In this document: positions 50,151 through 58,244 of the stretch, piece after piece
Numbering within the stretch: the first letter of the stretch is position 1
Layout: each line of letters begins with the position of its first letter
DNA from: Streptosporangium album
GTDB lineage: Bacteria > Actinomycetota > Actinomycetes > Streptosporangiales > Streptosporangiaceae
Assembly: GCF_014203795.1 (NCBI RefSeq)
Contig: NZ_JACHJU010000001.1
Span: 558,001-622,000 of the forward strand
Direction: 5' to 3'
DNA length: 64,000 bases
Translations under genes and position numbers: made by a program
Notes under the pieces: generated by a model
The model's database searches: none
Seen by the model: only the letters and a program-made list of their open reading frames with translations
What the model was told of the DNA's origin: nothing

Positions 50151-50546
50151 GCTACGCCGGCGATGCTGGCCTCGATGGACCCGGCGGCGCTCGCCCTCCC
50201 CCAGGCACGCCGTACCACGCTGACCACGCTGATCGCCGCCCTGGCGGCCGACGAGATCGACCTCGGCGTCGGAGGCGACTGGCATCGAGCCCGCGCGCAG
50301 CTCTCGGCGCTGCCGGGACTCGGGCCCTGGACCGTCGAGACCATCGCGATGCGCGCCCTCGGCGACCCCGACGCCTTCATCCTCACCGACCTCGGAATCC
50401 GCGCCGCCGCCCGCGAACTCGGCCTTCCCGTCACCCCTGCCGCGCTCACCCGCCGTGCCGCCGCCTGGCGGCCCTGGCGCGCCTACGCCGTTCAGCACCT
50501 CTGGGCCACCGGCGACCACCCCGTCAACCGGCTGCCCGACGCATAG
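50151..50546 (+). pseudogene. C-terminal fragment of AlkA (DNA-3-methyladenine glycosylase II)
   Basis: 130 residues match the HhH-GPD end of Ada-AlkA proteins: SMDPAALALPQARRTTLTTL, LPGLGPWTVETIAMRALGDP (hairpin and the catalytic Asp region, here GDPDAFILTDLG) and YAVQHLWATGDHPVNRLP. The Ada-type N-terminal part and the first half of AlkA are missing; upstream in-frame sequence is antisense to the GlxA region or unrelated. It could only make an inactive fragment. Confidence 0.75.
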
Positions 50547-50978
50547 AACCCTGGTACGCCCGGACACGTGACTCCCGGGGCAGATGCCTCCGGTGACGGC
50601 GGAGGACAGCGCGCCTTGACAAGATTCACGGCAAGGGCCTGTAATGACTTTCACGTCACGCGTCGTCGGCAGGGAGAACGACGGTGGCATGGAGGTTTCC
50701 GTGATTTCGCACGTCACAGACCACGCCTGACCGCATCGTGCCCGCGCCGTTTCGCGCCCGGTAGTGCTGAGCACCGCCATCGCATGCGAGTCCTCCCCGA
50801 AACCTGACGGATCTGCGGCCGGCTGACGGCCCGCCGTTCTACGTGCTCATCGAGGCTCCACGCCCGCGGCCGATCCGGCGCGCGGCGGCTTCGCGCCGCC
50901 CCCACACCGCACCGCGATCATCATTCATCCGCCACCGCGCATATTCGCGATCTCATTTACGCCTGGAGTAATCAGAGC
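50547..50978. other. Spacer with an orphan promoter
   Basis: 432 bp without a supported gene. It holds the strong promoter-like site at 50616-50645, a 28-codon ORF beginning at 50644 inside that site, and a 6-bp hairpin GGCGGC/GCCGCC near 50884-50900. Confidence 0.4.
50616..50645 (+). promoter_or_regulatory. Near-consensus vegetative promoter
   Basis: TTGACA (50616-50621), 18-bp spacer, TGTAAT (50640-50645). No gene starts within 300 bp, so it may be the promoter of an unidentified RNA or of the nitroreductase-hemerythrin gene at 50979 with a long leader. Confidence 0.45.
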
Positions 50979-51809
50979 ATGCCCAATCACTTCAACCAGC
51001 AGATCATCGAGGAGTTCCGAGCCAATCGAGGACAGGTCGGAGGTCCCTTCGAAGGGGGCCGGTTGCTCCTGCTGACGACCACGGGGGCCAGGACCGGCGC
51101 GCGCCATACCACTCCGGTCGGCTACCTACCGGATGGCGAACGCACGCTGATCATCGCCTCCGCCGGGGGCGCGCAGGCCCACCCGGCCTGGTACCACAAC
51201 CTCCTCGCCGACCCCCGCGTCACCGTGGAGGACGGGGTCTTCACCTACCCGGCGGAAGCGGTCGTCCTGAAGGGCGAGGAACGCGATCGCCTCTTCGCCC
51301 GTGCGGTGGAGGCCGACCCCGGATGGGCCGACTACCAGGCCAGGACGGAACGGGTCATCCCCGTCATCGCCCTGAACCCCCTCGGCGGCGGGCCGCCCGC
51401 CGGACCGGGAGGAGATTCCCTCAAGACGATCCATGACGCGTTCCGCAGGGAGCTCGCCCTCATCCGCAAGGAACTCGCCGAGTCGGGACCGGGCCTGGGC
51501 GCGCAGCTACGCGTCAACTGCCTGACCCTGTGCCAGGGGCTTCATCACCATCACACCGGCGAGGACGGCCGGATGTTCCCCCATCTGGAGGAACACCACC
51601 CCGAACTGGCCCCGGCCCTGGCACGGCTGCGCCGCGAGCACGAGGTGGTCGAACGGCTCCTCGTCCAGCTTCAGGCCCTGATCTCCGGCGACGGGCCCGG
51701 CCCCGGCGCGGTCCTGGCCGAGGTCGACCGGCTCACCGCGGAGCTGGAAGCCCATCTGGACTACGAAGAGGAGCAACTGGTCCCGATCCTCAACGCGATG
51801 ACCACCTGA
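50979..51809 (+). CDS. Deazaflavin-type nitroreductase (DDN family) fused to a hemerythrin domain
   Basis: 276 residues. The N-terminal half is a DDN-type split barrel (LLLLTTTGARTGARHTTPVGY, QAHPAWYHNLLADPRVTVE), which uses cofactor F420 to reduce nitro or quinone groups. From about 145 a hemerythrin four-helix bundle follows with HHHHTGEDGRMFPHLEEHHPE and AHLDYEEEQLVPIL, giving His and Glu ligands for a di-iron site. A link between oxygen or NO binding and redox chemistry is inferred. The ATG at 50979 has only a weak upstream GGAG. Confidence 0.85.
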   Translation: MPNHFNQQIIEEFRANRGQVGGPFEGGRLLLLTTTGARTGARHTTPVGYLPDGERTLIIASAGGAQAHPAWYHNLLADPRVTVEDGVFTYPAEAVVLKGEERDRLFARAVEADPGWADYQARTERVIPVIALNPLGGGPPAGPGGDSLKTIHDAFRRELALIRKELAESGPGLGAQLRVNCLTLCQGLHHHHTGEDGRMFPHLEEHHPELAPALARLRREHEVVERLLVQLQALISGDGPGPGAVLAEVDRLTAELEAHLDYEEEQLVPILNAMTT

Positions 51810-51814
51810 ACCAT

Positions 51815-51970
51815 CCGGCGCCGCCGTGGTCTCGATGTCGTCGTGCTGGAAGGCCGTAACGGGGTCGGCGGCCGTACGTCCGGCATCGAGCTCGGCGGCG
51901 AGGTCATCGAGGGCGCCGCGGCTCGGACTCTGTCCACCTGGCCGTCTGAGGATCACCGGGCCGCGGTCAT
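51815..51970 (+). pseudogene. Remnant of a flavin amine oxidase gene
   Basis: The plus frame reads GLDVVVLEGRNGVGGRTSG and IELGGEVIEGAA, matching the start of FAD-dependent amine oxidases just after the missing GxGxxG dinucleotide motif. The homology ends after about 40 residues in antisense-like sequence and the nrdJ terminator hairpin. It is a short fragment of a once larger gene. Confidence 0.55.
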
Positions 51971-52004
51971 CGCAGCCGCAGGGCCGCCATATCCGCGCGG
52001 TAGA

Positions 52005-52052
52005 GAGCAGGGGCGGGGTGCCGGCTGGTCCGCCGGCACCCCGCCCCTGCTC
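52005..52052 (-). terminator. nrdJ terminator
   Basis: A perfect 21-bp stem (52005-52025 with 52032-52052) and a 6-nt loop, 26 bp past the nrdJ stop at 52078. Confidence 0.85.
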
Positions 52053-52077
52053 AGACATTTCTCTTCAAAACCCCTGT

Positions 52078-54897
52078 TCAGCTGCAGCCGCTGGTGGAAC
52101 CGCAGCCCTCGCAGACATAGCAGCTACCGGCCGGGCGCATCTTGGTGCCGCAGGTCATGCAGAGCGGTGCGTCGGCGGTGCGGCCCTGGTGGGACTCCAG
52201 GGAACCGACCCGCTCCGGCGCGGCCGCAGCCGGGGCCTCGATCTGCGGCTGCTCGATCGGCGCCGAGGTGGCCAGCTCGGCGATGACCTCATCGGTCTGG
52301 ATCGGGGCCGGGTCCTCACCGCGCTGCTGGGCGGCGCGCTCGGAGGCGGAGAAGATGCCGAGGGCGGCCCGCTCGTCGTAGGGCAGGTGATCCAGGGCCA
52401 GGCGGCGGAAGATGTAGTCCATCACCGAGGCGGCGATGCGGATGTCCGGGTCGTCGGTCATCCCGGCCGGGTCGAAGCGCATGTTGACGAACTTGCCGAC
52501 GTAGGTCTCCAGCGGCACGCCGTACTGCAGGCCGATGGAGATGGCCACCGAGAAGGCGTCCATGACGCCCGCGAGGGTCGAGCCCTGCTTGGACATCTTC
52601 AGGAAGACCTCGCCGAGACCGTCGTCGGGGTAGGACGAGGCGGTCATATAGCCCTTGGCCCCGCCCACGGTGAAACGGGTGGTGGTGCTGGGACGCTGGT
52701 TCGGCATCCGGCGCCGGGTCGGGCGGCTGATCTCCACGACCTGGACCTCGGGCTCCGCGGGCGCGGCCTTCTCCTCGGACTTCTTGCCGGCGACCGAGAG
52801 CGGCTGGCCGACCTTGCAGTTGTCGCGGTAGACGGCCAGGGCCTTCAGGCCGAGCTTCCAGCCCTCCATGTAGACCTGCTCGATGTCCTCGACGGTCGCG
52901 GACTCGGGCAGGTTGACCGTCTTGGAGATGGCGCCGGACAGGAACGGCTGGGCGGCGGCCATCATGCGGACGTGGCCCATCGGCGCGATCGCCCGCTCGC
53001 CCATCGCGCAGTCGAACACCTCGTAGTGCTCGGGCCGGAGCCCGGGGGCGTCCACGACGTGGCCGTGGGCCGCGATGTATTCGACGATCGCCTCGACCTG
53101 CTCCTCCAGGTAGCCCAGCTGACGCAGCGCCCGCGGGATCGTCTGGTTGACGATCTGCATGGAGCCGCCGCCGACGAGCTTCTTGAACTTGACCAGGGCG
53201 AGGTCGGGCTCGATGCCGGTGGTGTCGCAGTCCATCATGAGCCCGATGGTTCCCGTGGGCGCCAGCAACGAGGCCTGCGCGTTCCGGTATCCGTTCTTGT
53301 CTCCAAGGCGGAGGCACTCCTGCCACTGCTTGGAGGCCTCGACGTGGATCGCCCCGTCGATCGCGTCCAGCGTGCGCAGGCCGTCGTTCGCCTCCGCGTG
53401 CTTGCGCATGACGCGCTTGTGCGCGTCGGCGTTGCGTGCGTAGCCGTCGTACGGCCCCACGACCGCGGCCAGTTCGGCGCTGCGGCGGTAGGAGGCACCG
53501 GTCATCAGCGAGGTGATGGCGCCGGCGATGGCCCGGCCGCCCTCGGAGTCGTAGGCGTGGCCGGTGGCCATGAGCAGCGCGCCGAGGTTGGCGTAGCCGA
53601 TGCCGAGCTGACGGTAGGCCCGCGTGGTCTGGTCGATCTTCTCGGTGGGGAAGTCGGCGAAGGTGATGGAGACGTCCATCGCGGTGATGATCAGCTCAGT
53701 GATCTTCACGAAGTTCGCGATGTCGAAGGAGTTGTCGTCCTTCAGGAACTTCATCAGGTTGATGCTGGCCAGGTTGCAGGAGGAGTTGTCCAGGTGGAGG
53801 TACTCCGAGCACGGGTTGCTGGCGGTGATACGGCCCGTCTCCGGACTGGTGTGCCAGTCGTTGATCGTGTCGTCGTACTGGACGCCGGGGTCGGCGCACT
53901 CCCACGCCGCCGTCGCCATCTTGCGGAACAGCTTCCTGGCGTCGACCTTCTCGATGACCTCGCCGGTGAGGCGGGCGCGCAGGCCGAACTCCTCGCCCTT
54001 CTTCACCGCGTTCATGAACTCGTCGGAGACGCGCACGGAGTTGTTGGCGTTCTGGTACTGGACGGAGACGATGTCCTTGCCGCCCAGGTCCATGTCGAAC
54101 CCGGCGTCGCGCAGCGCGCGGACCTTGTCCTCCTCGCGCGCCTTGGTCTCGATGAACTCCTCGATGTCGGGGTGGTCCACGTCCAGGACGACCATCTTGG
54201 CCGCGCGGCGGGTGGCGCCACCGGACTTGATGGTGCCCGCGGAGGCGTCCGCGCCGCGCATGAAGGAGACCGGGCCGCTGGCCGTACCGCCGCTGGAGAG
54301 CAGCTCCTTCGACGAGCGGATCCGGGAGAGGTTGACACCGGACCCCGAACCGCCCTTGAAGATCACACCCTCTTCCTTGTACCAGTCGAGGATGGACTCC
54401 ATCTGGTCGTCGACGGCCAGGATGAAACAGGCGCTGACCTGCTGCGGCGAGGCGGTCCCCACGTTGAACCAGACCGGCGAGTTGAAGCTGAAGACCTGGT
54501 TGACCAGAGCGTGCTTGAGCTCGTGGTCGAAGATCTCGGCATCCTCGTCACTGGCGAAGCAGCCCTCCTCGACCGCGGTCCTGGTGTAGACGCCCACCAC
54601 CCGGTCGACCAGCTGCTTCAGGCTCCACTCGCGCTGCGGGGTGCCGACCGCGCCACGGAAGTATTTGGTGGTCACGATGTTGGCGGCGTTGACCGACCAG
54701 GAGTCGGGAAACTCCACGCCCCGCTGCTCGAAGTTGATCGAGCCGTCCCGCCAGTTGGTCATCACGACGTCACGGCGCTCCCAGTGCACTTCGTCATAGG
54801 GATGCACCCCGGGAGTGGTGAAGATCCGCTTCATCTTCAAACCCTTGCGCAACCGCTTGCCCCCACGCGCGGCTGCGCCACTGACCGTCTCCGTCAT
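52078..54897 (-). CDS. nrdJ: Vitamin B12-dependent ribonucleotide reductase (class II)
   Basis: 939 residues. It reduces ribonucleotides to deoxyribonucleotides using adenosylcobalamin radical chemistry. The catalytic core shows SFNSPVWFNVG, NPCSEYLHLDNSSCNL (catalytic Cys pair region), SLLAPTGTIGLMMDCDTTGIEP and a C-terminal zinc motif CMTCGTKMRPAGSCYVCEGC carrying the redox Cys. The ATG at 54897 follows GGGGGAAG; the open frame upstream is not conserved. It is cotranscribed with nrdR, 85 bp upstream. No cobalamin riboswitch is seen. Confidence 0.94.
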   Translation of the reverse strand: MTETVSGAAARGGKRLRKGLKMKRIFTTPGVHPYDEVHWERRDVVMTNWRDGSINFEQRGVEFPDSWSVNAANIVTTKYFRGAVGTPQREWSLKQLVDRVVGVYTRTAVEEGCFASDEDAEIFDHELKHALVNQVFSFNSPVWFNVGTASPQQVSACFILAVDDQMESILDWYKEEGVIFKGGSGSGVNLSRIRSSKELLSSGGTASGPVSFMRGADASAGTIKSGGATRRAAKMVVLDVDHPDIEEFIETKAREEDKVRALRDAGFDMDLGGKDIVSVQYQNANNSVRVSDEFMNAVKKGEEFGLRARLTGEVIEKVDARKLFRKMATAAWECADPGVQYDDTINDWHTSPETGRITASNPCSEYLHLDNSSCNLASINLMKFLKDDNSFDIANFVKITELIITAMDVSITFADFPTEKIDQTTRAYRQLGIGYANLGALLMATGHAYDSEGGRAIAGAITSLMTGASYRRSAELAAVVGPYDGYARNADAHKRVMRKHAEANDGLRTLDAIDGAIHVEASKQWQECLRLGDKNGYRNAQASLLAPTGTIGLMMDCDTTGIEPDLALVKFKKLVGGGSMQIVNQTIPRALRQLGYLEEQVEAIVEYIAAHGHVVDAPGLRPEHYEVFDCAMGERAIAPMGHVRMMAAAQPFLSGAISKTVNLPESATVEDIEQVYMEGWKLGLKALAVYRDNCKVGQPLSVAGKKSEEKAAPAEPEVQVVEISRPTRRRMPNQRPSTTTRFTVGGAKGYMTASSYPDDGLGEVFLKMSKQGSTLAGVMDAFSVAISIGLQYGVPLETYVGKFVNMRFDPAGMTDDPDIRIAASVMDYIFRRLALDHLPYDERAALGIFSASERAAQQRGEDPAPIQTDEVIAELATSAPIEQPQIEAPAAAAPERVGSLESHQGRTADAPLCMTCGTKMRPAGSCYVCEGCGSTSGCS

Positions 54898-54982
54898 GAC
54901 TTCCCCCTTCCGGGGCTCCGCAGAGCCCTCGAGTCGGACCACATCAACGCGCCGCCTTGTCCCCCGGCGCTCGGGGTGTGAT

Positions 54983-55444
54983 TCAGCCCTGCTTGGCAGG
55001 ACGATCCGCCCTTAACTGCATGATTTCGGTCTCGAAATCCGCCAGGGTCTCGAAACTCCGGTAGACCGAGGCGAATCGCAGGTAGGCCACCTCGTCCAGT
55101 TCGCGGAGCGGTCCCAGGATCGCCAGCCCGACCTCGTGGGCCGCGATCTCCGCCGACCCGGTCGCCCGGATGCCCTCCTCCACCCGCTGACCCAGCTGGG
55201 CCAGCGAGTCCTCACTGACCGGGCGTCCCTGACATGCCCGCCGGACGCCCGCGATCACCTTTTCCCTGAAGAAGGGCTCGGTCACCCCGCTGCGCTTGCT
55301 GACCATGAGCAGCACGGTCTCCTGCGTGGTGAACCTGCGCCCGCACTCCGGGCATGTGCGCCTGCGGCGGATGGCCCCGCCGTCCTCGGTGGACCGGCTG
55401 TCGATGACCCGCGTGTCAGGGTGCCGACAGAACGGACAGTGCAC
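54983..55444 (-). CDS. nrdR: Transcriptional repressor NrdR
   Basis: 153 residues. An N-terminal zinc ribbon CPFC...CPEC (residues 3-34) is followed by an ATP-cone domain ([21 protein letters not shown]). It senses ATP/dATP and represses ribonucleotide reductase operons. The GTG at 55444 follows GGAGG and gives the invariant MHCPFC start. First gene of nrdR-nrdJ; two NrdR boxes lie upstream. Confidence 0.94.
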   Translation of the reverse strand: MHCPFCRHPDTRVIDSRSTEDGGAIRRRRTCPECGRRFTTQETVLLMVSKRSGVTEPFFREKVIAGVRRACQGRPVSEDSLAQLGQRVEEGIRATGSAEIAAHEVGLAILGPLRELDEVAYLRFASVYRSFETLADFETEIMQLRADRPAKQG

Positions 55445-55551
55445 GCGTCGCCTCCTTGGCCCGGCAAGCGGCCCACCCTTCAGCCCACGTCCACGGTGTC
55501 CATGCCGAGATGCTCGCGCACATATCGAATGGTCGAGATGCGGTAATGGAA

Positions 55552-55567
55552 ACACAATCTATGGTGA
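55552..55567 (-). promoter_or_regulatory. NrdR box 1
   Basis: ACACAATCTATGGTGA agrees with the NrdR-box consensus acaCwAtATaTwGtgt at 13 of 16 positions, 108 bp upstream of nrdR. Confidence 0.75.
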
Positions 55568-55582
55568 AGTGCGCCGAAGATG

Positions 55583-55598
55583 CCACTAGATGTTGTGG
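55583..55598 (-). promoter_or_regulatory. NrdR box 2
   Basis: CCACTAGATGTTGTGG agrees at 12 of 16 positions. Its start is 31 bp from box 1, three helical turns, the spacing seen for paired NrdR boxes. Confidence 0.75.
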
Positions 55599-55715
55599 TC
55601 CAACGGTAGAAGTGTCGGCCCATGAACGCAAGTTGAGAAGGCCCTGCCGGGCGAAGTCGCTGATCAGCGCACCCCATTCGCACGGGCCGGGCGTGTCGCC
55701 CCTCCGGAGCGCTCT

Positions 55716-56105
55716 TCAGGAGGGGGAGCCGTCCGGCAGGTAGAGCCGGGTCCCCGGCTGGATCACGGAGCCGGACAGCCCGTTGAGATCCATGATCCGG
55801 CGGACCGTCGGGGCGAGGTCGCCCTCCCCGGTGACCGCGTCCGCGATCCCCCACAGCGTGTCGCCACCATGGACCACGACCCGCGACAGCCCTCCGCGCC
55901 CCTTCCGCTCAACCGCCGAGGCGGCGTCGATGCGCGCGGCGACCCAGAGCACCCCCAAGGCGGCCAGCACGAGAGCGGCCACCATCACACCCCTCCCCCG
56001 CCTGGTGAGCCGGAGAGGCGCACCAGAGTATCGGATGTTCCCCGCCGGACCGGGCCGCCGGGCGGGTGCCCGCCCAGCTCCCCCCGCCGCCACAGCCGTT
56101 TTCAT
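55716..56105 (-). CDS. LysM-domain membrane protein divergent from lexA (YneA/ChiZ/DivS position)
   Basis: 129 residues. A basic N-terminus and one membrane segment (VMVAALVLAALGVLWVAA, about 40-58) precede a C-terminal LysM domain (VVVHGGDTLWGIADAVTG, GSVIQPGTRLYLP) that binds peptidoglycan outside. In Mycobacterium, Corynebacterium and Bacillus the gene divergent from lexA encodes an SOS-induced division suppressor of this layout; the same role is inferred. The ATG at 56105 is preceded by a G-rich stretch. SOS boxes fill the spacer to lexA. Confidence 0.85.
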   Translation of the reverse strand: MKTAVAAGGAGRAPARRPGPAGNIRYSGAPLRLTRRGRGVMVAALVLAALGVLWVAARIDAASAVERKGRGGLSRVVVHGGDTLWGIADAVTGEGDLAPTVRRIMDLNGLSGSVIQPGTRLYLPDGSPS

Positions 56106-56162
56106 GATGGCCCCCCCGAGCCTTCGACCTGGCCGAACACATATCGAAGAAAGATCAGCGAA

Positions 56163-56178
56163 TCGAACACGATGTCGA
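56163..56178. promoter_or_regulatory. Weak third SOS-like box
   Basis: TCGAACACGATGTCGA matches the SOS consensus TCGAAC-N4-GTTCGA except for two bases of the right arm and directly abuts the next box. Confidence 0.4.
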
Positions 56179-56194
56179 TCGAACTCCCGTACGA
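56179..56194. promoter_or_regulatory. SOS box A
   Basis: TCGAACTCCCGTACGA differs from TCGAAC-N4-GTTCGA at one arm position. It lies 74 bp upstream of the LysM start and 126 bp upstream of lexA. Confidence 0.75.
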
Positions 56195-56231
56195 TGTTGT
56201 ACACCACTCCGCCGTTGATTTCCCGAACGAC

Positions 56232-56247
56232 TCGAACAATTGTTTGA
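56232..56247. promoter_or_regulatory. SOS box B
   Basis: TCGAACAATTGTTTGA differs from the consensus at one arm position, 73 bp upstream of the lexA ATG. Confidence 0.8.
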
Positions 56248-56319
56248 ATATGATCTTCAACAGGGGTACGGTCGCCGTGTGCGACGGAAGAAACACAGAT
56301 CGGGAGGCGAGGAGATCGC

Positions 56320-57033
56320 ATGAGCGAGCACGACAAGAACGGTTCGGCTGTCAGTGACCTGGCGGTGCGCAGGCGTGACTCCCTTGGCCTCACCCCCAGG
56401 CAGCGGAAGATCCTTGAGGTGATCCGCGACTCGGTGCAGCAGCGCGGCTACCCGCCCTCCATGCGAGAGATCGGCGAGGCGGTGCAGCTCACCAGCACCT
56501 CCAGCGTGTCGCACCAGTTGACGGCGTTGCAGCGTAAGGGATACCTGCGCCGTGATCCGCACCGTCCCCGCGCGCTCGAGGTCCGCCTTCCCGGAGAGCC
56601 GGCGCTGTGGATGGATCCCGCCGGCACGGGTGATGACGAGACCCCGATCAGCCGCCCGACCGCGGCCTACGTGCCGCTTGTCGGCCGGATCGCCGCCGGT
56701 GGCCCGATCCTCGCCGAGGAGAGCGTCGAGGACGTCTTCGCCCTCCCCAAGCAGCTCGTCGGCGAAGGCACGCTCTTCCTGCTCCAGGTGACCGGCGACT
56801 CGATGATCGAGGCCGCCATCGCCAACGGCGACTGGGTGGTCGTCCGCCAGCAGCCCGTCGCGGACAACGGCGACGTGGTCGCCGCGATGATCGACGGCGA
56901 GGCCACGGTCAAGACCTTCAAGCGCAAGGACGGCCACGTCTGGCTCGTCCCGCACAACCCCAACTACGACCCGATCCCCGGCGACGAGGCGACCGTTCTG
57001 GGCAAGGTCGTAGCGGTTCTGCGCAAGCTCTGA
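56320..57033 (+). CDS. lexA: LexA repressor
   Basis: 237 residues. The winged helix-turn-helix is at about 27-88 ([21 protein letters not shown]). The self-cleavage site is Ala126-Gly127 in VGRIAAGGP. The catalytic dyad is Ser161 in TGDSM and Lys198 in ATVKTF. It represses the SOS regulon and is inactivated by RecA. ATG at 56320 follows GGAGGCGAGGAG. It is autoregulated through the boxes upstream. Confidence 0.96.
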   Translation: MSEHDKNGSAVSDLAVRRRDSLGLTPRQRKILEVIRDSVQQRGYPPSMREIGEAVQLTSTSSVSHQLTALQRKGYLRRDPHRPRALEVRLPGEPALWMDPAGTGDDETPISRPTAAYVPLVGRIAAGGPILAEESVEDVFALPKQLVGEGTLFLLQVTGDSMIEAAIANGDWVVVRQQPVADNGDVVAAMIDGEATVKTFKRKDGHVWLVPHNPNYDPIPGDEATVLGKVVAVLRKL

Positions 57034-57047
57034 GCCGGCGCGGCGCG

Positions 57048-57071
57048 GGAGCGGGCCACCGTGCCCGCTCC
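57048..57071 (+). terminator. lexA terminator
   Basis: A perfect 9-bp stem GGAGCGGGC/GCCCGCTCC, 14 bp after the lexA stop. The remaining spacer to 57247 shows nothing further. Confidence 0.75.
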
Positions 57072-57247
57072 TTCCGGCGCTCCCACGACGGCCGCCCCGC
57101 CGCGGCGGGGCGGTCACCGCCGGAAGGGGCCGAATCCACCACAGCTCGCCCTACGGAGGCCGTACGGCGGAGCCTCCGTCATCGGGCGGCCGGGCCCGCA
57201 CTCCCCCTTCCATCCACGACCTGCCGGGCGTTGCCGCCGACGGGCTC

Positions 57248-58108
57248 TCAGCTGCGTGCGCGGACCAACTCCACGATCGCGGTTATGTCGGAGTCGTTCC
57301 AGCCGTGCTCGGCGGCTTCCTCGTAGCGTTGCTCGATCAGCCGGGCGATCGGCAGCCGGAGCCCCTTCGACTCCGCGACCTCGACGGCGAGCCGTACATC
57401 CTTGGCACCGAGCCGCGTCGCGAACCATCCGCGGTGGTCACCCTGGAGGATGTCGTCGATCCGGTTGTGCAGGCCGGTCGCGACGGTCGGCCATTGGAAG
57501 AGGAGTTCCCTCAGCATCGCCTCGTCGAGCCCAGCGGCCTGGCCTGTCGCCACCGCCTCGGCGAGGACCGCGACCCCCGCCATCATCAGATAATTGTTCA
57601 GGAGCTTGAAGGTCAGGGCGCTGCCCGGATCGCGCCCGCAGTACCAGTGGACGGCGAAGAGGTCCGCCCAGAGGGGTTCCAACCGGTCGACGAGACCACG
57701 TTCACCGCCCAGCAGGCCCATGGACTGCCCTTCGACGACGGCCTGCGGACCTCCGAAAACCGGGGCGGCCACGAACCGGCCCCCCGGCGCCAGCTCCGCA
57801 AGCGCGCGGGACGTGTCCGGAGAGACGGTACTCATGTCCGCCACGACCTGCGCGCCGGGATCCGGTCCGAGGTCGGTCAGCCGCGCCATGACGGCACGGA
57901 CCGCTTGGTCGTCGGCGAGCGACATCAGCACCGCGCCGGCGTCTCGGGCGGCCTCCGCCGGTGAGGGCGCCTCCACCGCACCTGCATCGACCGCCTCCGC
58001 CGCCTTACCGGGTGTCCGGTTCCAGACGGTGACCTCATGACCGTGTTCGAGCAGCCGCCGGGCCATCGCCCGGCCCATGCTGCCCATACCGAGCACCGAT
58101 ACCCGCAT
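57248..58108 (-). CDS. NAD(P)-dependent beta-hydroxyacid dehydrogenase
   Basis: 286 residues of the 3-hydroxyisobutyrate/6-phosphogluconate dehydrogenase family. The N-terminal Rossmann motif is VLGMGSMGRAMA, with NRTPGKAAE for NADP preference. APVFGGPQAVVEGQS forms the substrate loop, and FKLLNNYLMMAG carries the catalytic Lys. The substrate is not clear. The ATG at 58108 follows GGGAGGGG. Confidence 0.9.
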   Translation of the reverse strand: MRVSVLGMGSMGRAMARRLLEHGHEVTVWNRTPGKAAEAVDAGAVEAPSPAEAARDAGAVLMSLADDQAVRAVMARLTDLGPDPGAQVVADMSTVSPDTSRALAELAPGGRFVAAPVFGGPQAVVEGQSMGLLGGERGLVDRLEPLWADLFAVHWYCGRDPGSALTFKLLNNYLMMAGVAVLAEAVATGQAAGLDEAMLRELLFQWPTVATGLHNRIDDILQGDHRGWFATRLGAKDVRLAVEVAESKGLRLPIARLIEQRYEEAAEHGWNDSDITAIVELVRARS

Positions 58109-58194
58109 GTCCCCTCCCTCTGCTAGCCACTGTCTTCCTCTTCCGGCCGCCGGTCACGCGGGAAGGACACGAAAAGAGGCAGAGCCTTTAATCG

Positions 58195-58223
58195 ATGCCG
58201 GGGCGGTCCGCGCGCCCCGGCAT
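58195..58223 (-). terminator. Terminator of the OtrA-like gene
   Basis: A perfect 11-bp stem ATGCCGGGGCG/CGCCCCGGCAT with a 7-nt loop, starting 21 bp past the stop at 58245. Confidence 0.75.
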
Positions 58224-58244
58224 CCTGCCGACCTCACCTCGATC

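Noticed and set aside
49947-50546. Complete 199-residue AlkA-like protein
   Set aside because: Only residues after about 70 match AlkA; the earlier part is antisense to the GlxA fragment and unrelated sequence.
51826-54981. A 1051-codon open frame on the plus strand opposite nrdJ
   Set aside because: It is the antisense shadow of a highly conserved gene in high-G+C DNA; its composition is low-complexity and it matches no family.
55445-55715. Cobalamin riboswitch upstream of nrdR-nrdJ
   Set aside because: No B12-box-like sequence or multi-stem leader is visible; the region is explained by two NrdR boxes.
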